Source: Arthonia radiata (Eukaryota > Ascomycota > Arthoniomycetes > Arthoniales > Arthoniaceae). Taken from it: a stretch of DNA of 64,000 nt. Shown here piece by piece: positions 10,095 through 21,937 of the stretch. The notes beneath the pieces are model-generated. The model saw only the letters and a program-made list of their open reading frames with translations, searched no databases and was not told the DNA's origin. Within the stretch, counting starts at the first letter, position 1; every line of letters starts with the position of its first letter. Made by a program: the position numbers and the translations under genes. Location of the stretch: NCBI GenBank assembly GCA_002989075.1, contig PSQN01000007.1, forward strand, positions 310,001 through 374,000, written 5' to 3'.

Positions 10095-10564
10095 TGTTCT
10101 CGCGATGGCAAAAAGTCATCACAATCGTGCTGTAATTTCCGTCTCATCAGAGGCATATATAATCGCCACCACTTGTTGCATCAGGTGAAGTCACCGGTTT
10201 CAGATTCACTTTAGGAAATTCGCGATTGACGTTTCGAGGAGGCCCGTGCGCGCCAGTCTCCCCTCTCTCTATTCACAATTCTCAATCAACTATCCTAAGC
10301 ACATTTGACTTGATCACCTTACCTCTTCATGCGAAAGACTTCTGTCTAGAGTGACCCGTCTATCACATCTATCCTCGATCTGCTCTCGGGTACCTACCTC
10401 ACGCACGAACACTACAGCAAAGCGCAGAACATACAAGCGGACTGCCGCTTTTGTACGGGGCCTGGCTGCCTCTTGGACATTGCTTGTTTGACGCCACTCA
10501 TCCTCAGATTGACCGAGACGACACCTTACATAAGCTCCACCTTTCTAGCAACTGCTCCGGAATC
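10095..10564. promoter_or_regulatory. Divergent COQ7/RTF1 intergenic region
   Basis: 470 bp between two oppositely oriented start codons. It contains an AT-rich CATATATAA at about 10154 and a short interrupted palindrome GGTGA-AG-TCACC at 10184-10195. The half adjoining RTF1 is C/T-rich, as in many fungal promoters. No binding factor is assigned. Confidence 0.4.
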
Positions 10565-12552
10565 ATGGCAGACCTAGATTTGGCAGACGACCTCCTCGCG
10601 CTTGCGGGAGATGAGGAACCTGCACCTGAACCAGAACAACACAGTCCTCCTAAATCCTTATCTCCTCACCGCAAACCTTCTTCACCATCAGACAAAGACA
10701 TGGCGCAACCAGCAAAAGGCGTCGCCAGAAAAGCACCTAAAGTTCGAGGTGCTGGTGCGAAGTCACGATCAACACGGGTCGACTTCTCCGACGAGGAGGA
10801 GGAAGAGGAAGAGTATGCACTCTGCCCTTGACGACTTCTCGAATATCAACACCTTGCTGACTTTCTGACAGAGCGGAGCGCGCATCATCACCGAACTCCC
10901 TTGGATCTGGCGCAATGTCAGAATCCGAGGATGAAGCACCCATCAGTGCCACTACAAATGGCTTCTCGGACACGCGCTATCCCGTCGATGGCAAATTTGT
11001 CTCTACGCGCGAGAAAAACGAGATCATGTCAATGCCGGAAGCCAAGCGCGAACAGATTCTCGCCGACCGACAAGAAGAGATTGACAAAGAAAACTTCAGT
11101 CGCCAGCTCCTTCAGCGCCGCGAAGCCGCTCAACGAGATGAAGCCGCTGCTGCAGAAAAGAAGAAGCGCAAGTCGGCCACTGCGGATCTGGATGACAGCC
11201 CTCGTAAAGCCAGCCGTCAAAAGACGGAGGCTAATGACCGGCTTGCTAACTACAAGAAGAAGCGAGAGCAAATGAACGAGGCTCGACGTGGAGGTGTCAC
11301 CGACCGGCGGGACCGCGGTGAAGACGATCCCTCACGGCTATTTGACCAAGCTAGTGACAACGAAAGCGATGTTGAATACACTAGGCGTGCTGCGAAGTCT
11401 TCCGCACCAACACGAGACGACCGTCAACCATCACTGCGAGACTACGAGCGCTGTCGACTTGGCCGGACCAACTTCTCAATGGTGTGCTTCACGCCTGGCT
11501 TCGAGGATGCTATGCAAGGATGCTTCGTTCGCGTAAACATTGGCGTCAATCAGTCTACTGGGCAGAACGTATACCGAATGACGCAGATCAGAGAGATCAT
11601 CGTTGGCAAGCGATACGGCATGGAGGACAAAGAAGGCAAACCCTTCTCAACCGATCAATGGGTGAAGACGGGCAGCGGGAACGCTGAGAAGACGTTCCCA
11701 TTCGTTGCCTGCTCCGACAGTCCCTTCACCGAGCAAGAATTTGAGCGGTTCAAAGGTGATCAGCTCAAGGACGGAAAGAAAGTACCCAGCATGAGCGCCC
11801 TAGAGACCAACCTCAACGCCATCCACACCCTTCTAAACCACACATGGTCGTCAGCTGAGATCAACAAGAAACTCATCCGCTCTGGTAGGAAGGCCGCCCA
11901 AAACAATCGCATTGAGCTTGCGCGATTAGCAAATGAGCGACAAAGCGCAATGGCCAAGGGCGACACTGAGCTTGCAGAAAGCTTGGACGCCCGCATTGAA
12001 GAGCTCGAGGGTCCCAAGCTGGTGTTTGGTAACAAGCTATTCAGTGGCTCGAAACCTACTGCTGGTCCGTCACTCATGGAGCAGGAGCGTCAAAAGCGGT
12101 ATGAGGCGGCGCGAATCGCGGAGAAGCAGAGACAACGCAAAGCCGAGGTCATGGAGCGCAAACGAGCCAAGATGAGTGCTGATCATTCTGCTCGTGTCAG
12201 GACGACGGCAATCACTCACCTGGACGCCGCTGTCTACGATAGCGCACGAAGCAAGACAGGCACGCCAGAGCCCAGTGCGCAACTAAATGGAGCCCATGGT
12301 CTCAAGCCTGGGAATGGTAATACTTTGCAGTTGCCAAGCAAGAAGGTGGACGACTTGTTCGGCGAAGATGGCAGCAGTCGGGCAGATACACCAGCAAAAA
12401 GCGTGAACGGATCAAAGGCAAACAGCAAGCAGGGCACGCCTGTGCCGAGCATCAGGGTCAAGCCAGCTGCTAATGGGATGGTCGGCGCGAAGCGGAGAAC
12501 GGACGACGATAATATTGCGGCAATCGGACTCGATCTGGACATCGACATCTGA
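10565..12552 (+). CDS. RTF1: RTF1, Plus-3 domain subunit of the Paf1 complex
   Basis: A transcription elongation factor. Rtf1 links the Paf1 complex to Spt5 through its Plus-3 domain and promotes H2B ubiquitination. Two exons, 10565-10812 and 10872-12552 (59-bp intron), give 642 residues. The intron falls in the acidic run just before AERASSPNSLGSGAMSESED. Order of parts: acidic disordered N-terminus; a region with SMPEAKREQILADRQEEI, the conserved helix before the histone-modification module; the Plus-3 domain from about SLRDYERCRLGR to the FERFK block; then charged coiled-coil and a Ser/Thr-rich tail ending in IGLDLDIDI. The start ATG (aatcATGgcag) opens directly into the acidic MADLDLADDLLAL motif. 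Confidence 0.93.
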
Positions 12553-12918
12553 GGCTATGCGAAGCATTGAGAGTTGTCATGAAGCCTAGCTGGCTGGGGT
12601 TTCAACGCAGAGCATGTTGACAGTCTTGAAGTGTAGGAATATATTGAGATACCTCTTGCATAGATCACACCTTAACAGGCGAAGTCGAACAAGTTCAATT
12701 ATGTCACTGCTCGGGCGTTTTCGAACTCACACCTCATTAATACCTAACAGGTTTTAGCAACTCAATGTCCAGATCCCAGTCCAACGCTGTCCCTCTTCAC
12801 TGCTATCAATCCTCGTGTCTCTGGCATACAACAACCCTAACCCTTTTTGTTGACCCCGCGCATCGCACGCGTCTACCTTCGCATCGAATCCACTTCTTGT
12901 GGCATCCAAAATGCGCCG
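12553..12918. other. RTF1-GCP3 spacer
   Basis: 366 bp holding the RTF1 3' end and the GCP3 promoter and leader. The last 150 bp are pyrimidine-rich. No other feature is seen. Confidence 0.4.
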
Positions 12919-15818
12919 ATGCCTGGAACACCAGAAGAGCGCATTGAAGACGCGTTATCACAGCTAGTCGAACGATTGCAACCGTCAATTGAAGGAGAAG
13001 ACGAAGCAGTCGCAGACGAGCGCTACTTTCGCGCATTCGACACCGCTAAAGACCTCATTCAGAATGTAGACCCGCCAGCAATCTCGCCGGATGAGAACCA
13101 CGTTGCAGATCTGATCCATAGACGCTGTTTGTAAAACACTGTCGCTCCTCACACATCTTTTGCTAACCAACTCAAGTGGTTCAGGAAAACCATACCTCCG
13201 AGACGTCCCTCCAATTCAGTAATTTATTCTCACGGCTTCTGAGTCGACCAGTCCTCAATCAGAAATGGGCAATTCTATATCTCCTTCACCAACTATCAGA
13301 CACAGGAGCGCAGCGTAATGGCGTTGCTTCGCGTGAGAGATCAGATCCCTCCCCGGTCAACGGAGATCGCAGACAACCACAGCTCACGCATCCAAGCCGG
13401 CATCGAGAGGAGGTTCAAGAAAGAACTCTCGATGACGCATTTGCAAGACCGGGGCTTCCACCACCTGCAAGTGAACGAATGAATAGGACAAGTCCAGATA
13501 GAAGACGACGGCAGGAAATATCTAGGCCCGCTGAGAGACCCCGGCGCCCACGTGAGATTGTGAACGGTACGGATAGGGGGGACCCTGTTGCCACTTCAGA
13601 GAGAGTATTACCAATGCGAGACATGCTATCTGAATCCTCTATCCTGCGGGACCTACCATTCACACTCCAGGGTGTTTCGTCGACAAACCTCCTGTTTCCG
13701 TCAACGACAGTCCTCAAGCTTCCTCAGAATCTTCCGGCGCCGATTATCTCTCTTCTACATTCTCTTGCTGAACCTTCATTACTCTACAAGAGTCTAGCTA
13801 CTTTTGTGGACTCGCCCGCGGAAGGTCTGGTCGATCAGTCATTGCGCGCTGCGATCAGTGCGGAGTTGAGAAGCTATCTCAGTCTTGTCGCGACTCTAGA
13901 GGGACAAATACGGCGAGCACTGGCCCAGCTGGAAGACTCGAATAACCGTACAAGCCTCGGAAAAGCTGGCGTCACCCTGAAACGATGCGTGATCTGGACT
14001 CGTGAAGCCACACTCGGCTTAAGGTTAATGAACGTAGTTGTTGAGGAATCAAGAACGCAAAAGGGAGGTCAGCTCATCTCGCTCATCCACAACTTCGCTG
14101 CTTCTCACGGCGACCCTTTCGTTGGAGCTTTTGCGGAGCGTATACTCAGTCATGTCACTGGCCCATTTTACTCTATGCTGCAAAGCTGGATCTATGATGG
14201 CGAGCTTTCCGATCCATATCACGAGTTCTTCGTGGCCGAGCAGGATCCGTCACACATAACCACTGAAGACAATCAGCCTCGCGGCGCCGCGACCTCAGTC
14301 TGGTCTGACAAATATGTGTTGAATCAAGACATGATACCATCCATTATCTCAGAGGACTTTGCACAGCGCGTCTTCCTCATAGGCAAATCACTCAACTTCA
14401 TCCGCACGGCCTGCGCTGATCCAGCATGGGTCTCGAACTACTCAAAAACTCACTCACACCCGCTCTCATACTCCGACACTACCGCTCTCTCCTCTTCGAT
14501 CGATGAAGCATACTCCACGACAATGTCCCGCCTCATCCATCTCATGAACATCAAATTCCACTTGCGAACACACCTCACAGCCCTCAAGAACTATCTCCTC
14601 CTCGCCCAAGGCGACTTCATCGCCCTTCTCATGGAATCGCTATCCCCCAATCTCGACCGTCCTGCCAACTCTCAATATCGACACACCCTCACCGCTCAAC
14701 TCGAACATGCCATCCGAGGCTCCAACGCTCAATTCGACAATCCCGACGTCCTCCGCCGGCTCGACGCCCGCATGCTTGAGCTCAGCATGGGCGAGATCGG
14801 CTGGGACGTCTTCACGCTCGAATACAAAGTCGACGCACCTGTCGATGTCATCGTCAGCCCCAACGCCAACATCCAGTACCTCAAGGTCTTTAACTTCCTC
14901 TGGCGAGTCAAACGCGTCGAGTTCGCCTTGTCGTCGACGTGGCGGCGCTGCGTGACCGGCGCTCGCGGTCTGCTCAAGGGCGCCACATCCGTCACTGAAA
15001 ATGATTGGAAGCTCGCGAGAGGCGCAATAGCAGAGATGTCGCACTTCGTCCGGCAGCTCTCGTATTACATCCTTTTCGAGGTCATTGAGTCTTCTTGGAC
15101 GACGCTGATGGTCAAACTCGACAACCCCTCGTCAACGCTCGACGACCTCATCAGCGCGCACGACGCCTACCTAAAGTCTATCACACGCAAGGGGCTCCTA
15201 GCATCTGGCGGTCAGCCCACCGGTGCTCCCAGCTTCGCGAGTCAGCTGCATGAACTGCTCAAGATCATGCTGAGCTATCGCGATGCGGTGGAGGGACTTT
15301 ACGGCATCTGCGCGCAAGAAGCCGCAAAAGAAGATGCGAAACGTGCGCGCAGCGAGCAGAGAACAGGGCGGGGTCAGTGGGGCATCACAGATCGGGATGA
15401 CGACGATGCTGCCTCGTACAACCCGAACCGCGAGACGGATAGTCCGCTGCCTCCGCCGCTGCTGAACCTAGGACCAGATGGGCAGATCAACCTGCACGAC
15501 CCAAATTCAGCTGGTCAAAGCGGCGTTGATGTGCTGCGAAAGCGATTAAACGGGCTGGTGACTGAGTTCCGCCAGAGAATCCAAGGCCTGCTGGGTGATC
15601 TGGCGCATCAGCCGGACCCGGATCTGAGGTTTCTAGGTGTGGTGATGAATTTCAATGATGTGTATAAACCTATGAGGAGGCGCAGGGCTGGTGGAAGTTC
15701 GAAAGAGGGGAGTGGGAAGGAGCGGGAGTGGGAGAGGGAGAAAGACAGAGATAAAGAGAAGGAGGGCGAGAAGCAGAGGAGGCCGAAGGAGAGGGAGAAG
15801 GGGGCGGAGGGTGGGTAG
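12919..15818 (+). CDS. Gamma-tubulin complex component 3 (Spc98/Alp6)
   Basis: A core subunit of the gamma-tubulin small complex that nucleates microtubules at spindle pole bodies. Two exons are inferred, 12919-13126 and 13177-15818, giving 949 residues. The intron has a less usual GTTTGT donor and an AAG acceptor. It is the only join I found that keeps frame, giving IHRRLVQENHT. GRIP1 starts near SMLQSWIYDGELSDPYHEFF, a strongly conserved block. GRIP2 includes FNFLWRVKRVEFALSSTWRR, EMSHFVRQLSYYILFEVIES and SW, which match the GCP3 branch, including the QWG segment in the late insertion. The C-terminus is a long Arg/Glu/Lys-rich low-complexity tail, unusual in length. GCP3 rather than GCP2 is my reading of the GRIP2 block. 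Confidence 0.9.
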
Positions 15819-16959
15819 CACAGGGAATGCTGGGATATGAGTATGATTATGGGTTATGCTGGGTATGAATGTCTGGCGTTGGGGTGTGGGATACCCTCTG
15901 AATTTGAAGGATGCTGTACATACTCCTCTGGCTTTGCCTCGAGTGTAGAGCATACCTACCTGCTTCATTCACCCTGCAAGTCTCTGATCCGACTTTGACG
16001 CACTATCCAACCCGCCGTCACCTGATTCACAAGCTGCGAGGACGGTCCAAGGCGCTAGTGACCAATCCAGCCCAGCGCCTTCCCTCCCAGCCTCTCTGCA
16101 CAACTCCACGAGACCTGCACCAATTTTACCAAACTTACTTGCGAACATCGCCCAGGTCGACTTTTTACGCTGGTTCCGAATATGCAGGATGTGTCATCGT
16201 GGTGTTGACGTAGCAGGAAGGGCAGGCATTTTGTCGATTTGAGCCTATGGTTGCGCTAGTACTGAATTGAGCCTAGGGGGGAAGCAGTTGTGGTATGGTC
16301 TTCACTAATTTGTCTCCTCATTAGCACGTTCGACCCCCCTTGGAGAGCCCAAAAATGCAGGAATTACGAATTGCTGGCAGCGAGACCCGCAAGCGAGACT
16401 AGGAGAGCATTTTGCAAGCAGTGTTTCATCGTTCCCTCTGGACTTGGCCGTGAGAATGTGCAAGTTCAATGAGGTCGGATGGTGATTTATTGGACGTATT
16501 GGCCGTGCTGTAGAGTAGGGTTGGAGGAGGCCTGTCTTAGTGCATAAGGAAAGATTGGAAAAGTCACGAGAGGCACAAATCATAATCGTAGGGAAAATCA
16601 GCGTATTCATAGGGAAGGACGTGGGGATTTAGAAGTATCAACAACAGAGTGCGGAAAGCGGCGGTCGGGTTTGGTGGTCGGTCAGAGTCACTGGAGAGCC
16701 AAGTTTTGGGATCAACATGCGTTATGCCGAAGCTAAGCGAACGGTTTCAGTAGTTCTTCCTGAATACAAGACTTCAAGTTGCTCCAGCATCAGCTGGCTA
16801 CACCTTCGAGCACCCTGCAGCGCCCGCACCGGCATCGACAAGGTGCGTCTGCTCTTAGCAGACGTCTCGAGCGTGAACCAGTGCCGAGACGCAGCGCAGC
16901 CAGTACCAATGCCAGGTTCTCGCTGCTATCATCCATACCTTGACAATCAGTCCGCAAAT
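15819..16959. other. 1.1-kb convergent intergenic region
   Basis: This lies between the GCP3 stop and the stop of a small minus-strand gene. Only overlapping short frames are present (15911-16213 plus, 16305-16610 minus), with no family resemblance. I see no repeats and no tRNA. Confidence 0.45.
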
Positions 16960-17331
16960 CTAGCGCAGCACACCCAACCAGAGCCCCCCGTCGAGCTTCT
17001 CCTCCTGTCTTTCCGCTCGATCAAGGTCGTCCGCGGCTCCGTCCTTGAGGGTCGGCATATACACCGCCAGACCCATGATGCCAGCTGTATAGACGGACGC
17101 CGCGCGCGAAAACCGGTCAGGCTTCCGGAGAGGCTTTAGAGGCTTCAGGAGCTGTCTTTGAAGGGTGTTAGCTACGGCCGAGTGTCGGAAGCTGTCGATA
17201 GTGTCGAACGAGACGGGGTGGTTGAAGAAGAAGTATGGTCGGCGTTGTGAGGTGATGTGGAGGTGGCGTGGGACAGTTGCGCGAAAGAGGTTGGGGCGCG
17301 TCGCGTGCGCGAAGGAGCGCGTGAACAGCAT
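16960..17331 (-). CDS. Small hypothetical protein, probably mitochondrial
   Basis: An open frame of 138 codons begins at 17376. The second ATG at 17331 gives 123 residues and a better targeting sequence. It starts MLFTRSFAHATRPNLFRATV and continues with further Arg and no acidic residues, a classic amphipathic mitochondrial presequence. A single hydrophobic stretch, ASVYTAGIMGLAVYMPTL, sits near residues 75-95, followed by a charged segment DDLDRAERQEEK. This layout resembles small inner-membrane assembly proteins, but I cannot name a family. The plus-strand frame overlapping it (16717-17139) looks less protein-like. Existence is moderately supported; function is unknown. Confidence 0.5.
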   Translation of the reverse strand: MLFTRSFAHATRPNLFRATVPRHLHITSQRRPYFFFNHPVSFDTIDSFRHSAVANTLQRQLLKPLKPLRKPDRFSRAASVYTAGIMGLAVYMPTLKDGAADDLDRAERQEEKLDGGLWLGVLR

Positions 17332-17376
17332 TTTTCGCCGAATTCGATGGTCTAAGTCGGATTGATGTTGTGACAC

Positions 17377-17759
17377 AGCGTGTAGCTGTCGGATCGTCTG
17401 CGCTGTTGTGACTTCTAGTCTTTGTGACTGCTAGTCGTGAGAAGAATCTGGTATTGACTTGCGTTGATCAGAGTTCGGAGGACTAATCTTGAATGTTGGA
17501 GATTTCGTGTGCACAGAGCGAAGGTGAGGCTTAAGGTGAAATTGCTGCTTCGAGGTGCAATTACAGGTAATGAGCGAGGCGCACAGTGAAGCGTGCTCTG
17601 ATCATTGTGCACCTCGTATCGCTTACGCTTGCGCTCAGACAGGATCATGCGCGAGGGAGCCGAGCGTGCCTGGCGTTTAGCTTCTCCTTACAACATGGAA
17701 AATTCTTGATCCGGTCGGCGACTGAAGCGTCTGCTTCGGCCGATGACTTCGATGGCATA
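17377..17759. other. Spacer upstream of the small mitochondrial-type gene
   Basis: 383 bp between two minus-strand genes. No coding or structural signal could be supported. Confidence 0.35.
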
Positions 17760-20737
17760 TCACTCTCCGTTGGCCATTGCTCCGTTCCTCAAAGCCTTTA
17801 TCCAAGAACCGACTGTTATGCTTGCACGTTCGGATATTGGACCACCACTCAAGGGAAGTATGCCGTGCTCGGTTGCATCGGATTCTCCAGGCGTTTCTTT
17901 GACTCGCTTCCAGGCTTCGAGGACCATTTGCAGCGCGGCTTCTCGCTCTTCGATAGCCAATTCCGCCACCTCGCTCTTGCCCTGCGCGATACGGACAGCT
18001 CGCATCTCCGAGACAGGCGTCTTGTGCTTGGTCAGCTCCTTATGTGCACCCTTCATGGTGAAAGCAACGGGACCAGCAACAGCGGCGCAGCCTTTGGACA
18101 CAAGACCACCTAACCCTTTGCCGAGTCCAGTGGCCGCGCCCACTAGCCCATTGACTTGATACCCATGTTTTGGTTGCGTGATAACCCCGGTCGTGGCGTC
18201 CCAGCTCTGTAGAGCAAGTTCTGCCGCGGCCGCCTTGATGCCCGATCTGACACCTGTGATTCTCATGGAGCGTCGAACGGTATCGTCACCATATAGATGC
18301 GGCAGGTTGTGGAAACCATTAGCAATCCCAAGAAAGAGCTCCATTGGAAACTTGGTTAGAGCGTCAAAAGGGCCTGCGGCTGCGATAGTAGTGTCGTAAA
18401 GGATAGTACTCAGATGCTTGTGTAGGCTAGGTTCGGGTATTGCACCGGCATCAACGAGCGCGGCATCTTGGTGGAAAAATTTACGGGTCTTGGTATCGTC
18501 TGTGATCGAGTCCGCCTCAAAGCCGTCTCTCATAGCGTTCAACTGCACATCGCTGGGAGACACCGGGTTATCGGGTTTGCCATCGACCAACTCAGACCTG
18601 GAAATGCCGCATGGCGAAGGTTTTCGCGAACTGCCTGAAATGCTTGTTGGACGGCTCATGCCCTCGGTTTCACGCTGCTTTCGCTTCTTTTTGTCATGAC
18701 GGTGTTTCTGCCTCTCGTAAATGGTAAACGTGGATACATCTTTGCTAAGAGAGATGGGTACTGCAGCCGCGCCCTTGCTGATACCTGCTGCAAGCTTCAG
18801 TAGTGCTGATGAAGCGCCGGTGATAGGGTCGCCGGCCCCTTGATAGTCATTCCACGCGTACGTACGCCAAAGTCTAAGTTCATCGCATTTGACCTGCTTT
18901 GCTGAGACGAGTAGTTCGGCGGCCATTGCAGACAACCGCAACCGGCTTCTTCCGAGTGTCCACACAGCGGCGCGGTCCCTGAATACCATGCATCGCATTG
19001 AAGTAGGTCCGCTTAGGGGCAGGAATCTATGAAAGCTGTTGACGGCGTTGAGCGCACCGTCGCCTTCTTGGGAAATGCTTTCCGCGATCCTCGCAGCATT
19101 GATTTGCGAATCCTCTTTGAGACACTCTTTTATACCTAGGGTAAGCTTGTCTGCAGTCATGTGCTTGTGTGGTATGCAGTTACGAGCACCAGCTCCCGCA
19201 GAGGCAACCGCGGATCCCCAAAATGGTTGATCGCCGAAAAAGGGAATGATCATTGTTGGCTTGGCGCATTTCAAACCTATGGCAGTTGTGCCCGCGCCAC
19301 CGTGGTGAACGACCTGGCGTGTACTGTTAGCCTCACAGTGTGTAGTCATCGCTTGGCGCACTCACAGCGCTACACCTTGGGAAAAGCCAATCGTGGGGAA
19401 CATTGTCAAGTAGCATGACGTTCTTTGGCAAGTCACCAGTCTTACCACCGATACCGCCCCATCCCTTGTTAATGAGCGCACGCACGCCCGCGCGGCTCAC
19501 GGCTTCAAGTATCATCCCAGTGAAATGGTCAGGGTCATCCACAACGATACTGCCAAAGCCGATATAGATTGGGGCTGGGCCTTCATCCAGAAACCGTATG
19601 AGCGCCTTTGACGGCGCGAATCTTGTGGCCAACTCGAGGAACACGAAACCTGCGATATTGATTTCCGATCCCCAGTCAGGGGGCATGGAGATCAAACCCG
19701 GAGACCACATGTATGTCTAAGTACTTGTCAGCAATTAGAGACCTCGGCAAGACAGCAATCATAAGGGGCAACCGTACATGCGGTACCCTCAGCCTATAAA
19801 GTTGACCAGGTGCCCCTGCAAATCAATGTCAGCACGGTATTCCTCGGGATCGCAGGCTCCCCATGATGGATGAGCACTTACAGAGTATCGAGACAGGGTC
19901 TAGTCCAAGGCTGTGTACTCGGAACTCGTTGATGAGATCACCCAGACCTTGCCACGTGAACATCTCGACTAGAGGATACGAGAGGAAGTTGGTGTATGAT
20001 TCGTCGAAGGTGCTCTTTCGTACATTTGCAAAAGGGTGCGGAAAGCTCCGCGTCGGCGTATACGGAAATGTGAACATGATGTGCAATGGACAACCCAGTC
20101 TTTCAGCGCAGTGTATGTGGCACATGACAGGAGGGTTCGATATGATCGCGTCGGCTACAAATGGTGTATCACCGTTCCCGTTGCTGTCAATTGAAGACGG
20201 CTGAACACATGCCCGCCAGAAGCCGCGAAACATCTTGGACATTGCTCTCCTTCGTCTGTGTATCTCACCTTCCCTTAAAGTCCGAAAGCTGGGTATCAAG
20301 CCGGGATTCTTGATCATGTAGGCCATGAGCTCGGATGGATCGCCACCAACGTCGAAGAAATCGAGCCCACAGTCGTCGTGGACGAGCTGCCGAAATGCAG
20401 GATGAGTAGCGATCCGGACGCGATGACCATGCTGGTTCTTCAGCACCCTTCCAAGTTCAATGAAGGGCTGAATATCACCACGTGACCCAATAACCATAAT
20501 GACGATATTCATACGCGGTACTTGAGTCGGAGCAGAAAATGACGGCTCTGTTCTCCAGGGTCCATCATCTTCTGCAGCAGTCTCAGATCGGCCATTGCGC
20601 TCGTCTGTACTGAAGTGCGAGTTGGGCCGAAAGTGCCCCTTGACGCCAGCAGTCAACGCCTTGACAAGGATACCTTTGTCAGCAGTGTGGTGGACGTGTA
20701 GATTCAATCTATGTATAGTCAGTATGAAAGAGGGCAA
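17760..20737 (-). CDS. UDP-glycosyltransferase, sterol 3-beta-glucosyltransferase-like, with long C-terminal extension
   Basis: A GT1/GT28-type glycosyltransferase like fungal UDP-glucose:sterol transferases. Exons on the minus strand: 19882-20737, 19778-19815, 19366-19716 and 17760-19313, giving 932 residues. The joins restore LWAPGQLYRLRVPHTYMWSP and CSAVVHHGGAGTT. The N-terminal Rossmann half begins NIVIMVIGSRGDIQPFIELG near residue 77. The UDP-binding half carries PIYIGFGSI and, at residues 416-425, VVHHGGAGTT, then PFFGDQPFWG. No GRAM or PH domain precedes it, unlike Atg26. About 400 residues follow the catalytic part, with a basic patch (KHRHDKKKRKQRE) and a Gly-rich block near 785-830. 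The 5' end is uncertain: a splice acceptor at 20709-20710 could join an upstream exon that I could not phase. Confidence 0.87.
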
Positions 20738-21937
20738 GTAGCCAACCAGTGTATACGGCTACTGCAGGCAAGAAAGGTAACACCATAGTCACAAGGTACT
20801 GGTTGAGGAACATTGTTGACTATGGACAGCGTCTACCGCGCGCTAGCAAGACGTTGTCTTTGCCAAGAGAGCCAGTGATCTATTGATCTACACGGAGTGT
20901 AGCGAGAATTGACTTACCGCCCGTCATGCTTTGAAAGTCGACTCTGATCATGGATGTCTGTGTTGGTTGACGATGAGAAGCCAATCCATTGTGGCATAGC
21001 ATGACCATGACTAGCAGTAGGGGGACTATTGAAAGACGATCATGTTTCGCAAACGCTGGGGCCCTGAAGCACATTTTGTCAGGTCGCACAAGAAGAGGCC
21101 AGATTAGACAGATGACGGCTGTCTTTTTAAAATCCGCGGGCGGTGTTACATATTCCTAGGGCAGAAAGGGGCCTTTGCTCTTAATCATCAACGGAACAAG
21201 CGTCCAAAATATTATAGTGAAGTGATGTGATGAGAAAGGAAAATAGAACGACCGCCATACTTGGGGTACAAGTGGGCAGCAAGTAGATACCGGCATACTA
21301 AGCTCCCTTGTATGCGGTCTGACACGCGAGCAGTTGGGGAATGCGGCGGCTACGGACGCATCTGTGGCCTCTGCAGAGGATTTAGAGGAGAACCATCGTC
21401 CAGATGGATTCGGGTTCGACGAGGATCACATTGTAGATCACGCGAGACGTTCTGGCCCTCAGCCCCAAGTGCTGCGACAGCTGTCATGTTATGGATCACG
21501 TATTGACAGCGGTGACGAGGTCGAGGGCATCAAGGTCAATTCGAGAGCGTCCCTACGGAATGTGGGTTATTGGAAAGGCAAAGACCCAGCAGCCGATGAA
21601 GAGGAGATTGGGAGCGTTGTTAGAGAGTGTCACGTGTGAGAGTGCATACGTAAGGGGCAATATTAGCTTGGCGAGCTTGGCGCGCTCATGACCGCTTTGG
21701 CTCTCGCTGACGTCAATTCGCGCTCCACAAGGCTCGAGACCAAGCTTTCCGCACCCGTACATTAGCTTCCTACGCGCCATCACATCCACCTTCTTTTCTC
21801 CACGCCTCGCCTGCGCATCCTACATCACCTGAGCTTCTCTATCTCCACCGTTGCGTGCTCATAAAACTCCACGCGCGCCATCACCCTTACAAACACCCAC
21901 CTCCTAAGCTTACGCGCTCATCGTCAACAAAGGCACG
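20738..21937. other. Divergent region between glycosyltransferase and NCE102-like gene
   Basis: About 1.2 kb. It may hold a missing first exon of the glycosyltransferase; a GTAAGT-type donor on the minus strand follows the codons for MIRVDFQSMTG at about 20913-20950, but the phase does not fit the downstream acceptor. A 101-codon acidic plus-strand frame at 21334-21639 has no recognisable family. The last 200 bp are C-rich promoter/leader of the next gene. Confidence 0.4.

Noticed and set aside
21334-21639. 101-codon acidic frame upstream of the NCE102-like gene
   Set aside because: It has no recognisable family, weak start context and no matching introns. It could be a real small gene, but nothing supports it from sequence alone.
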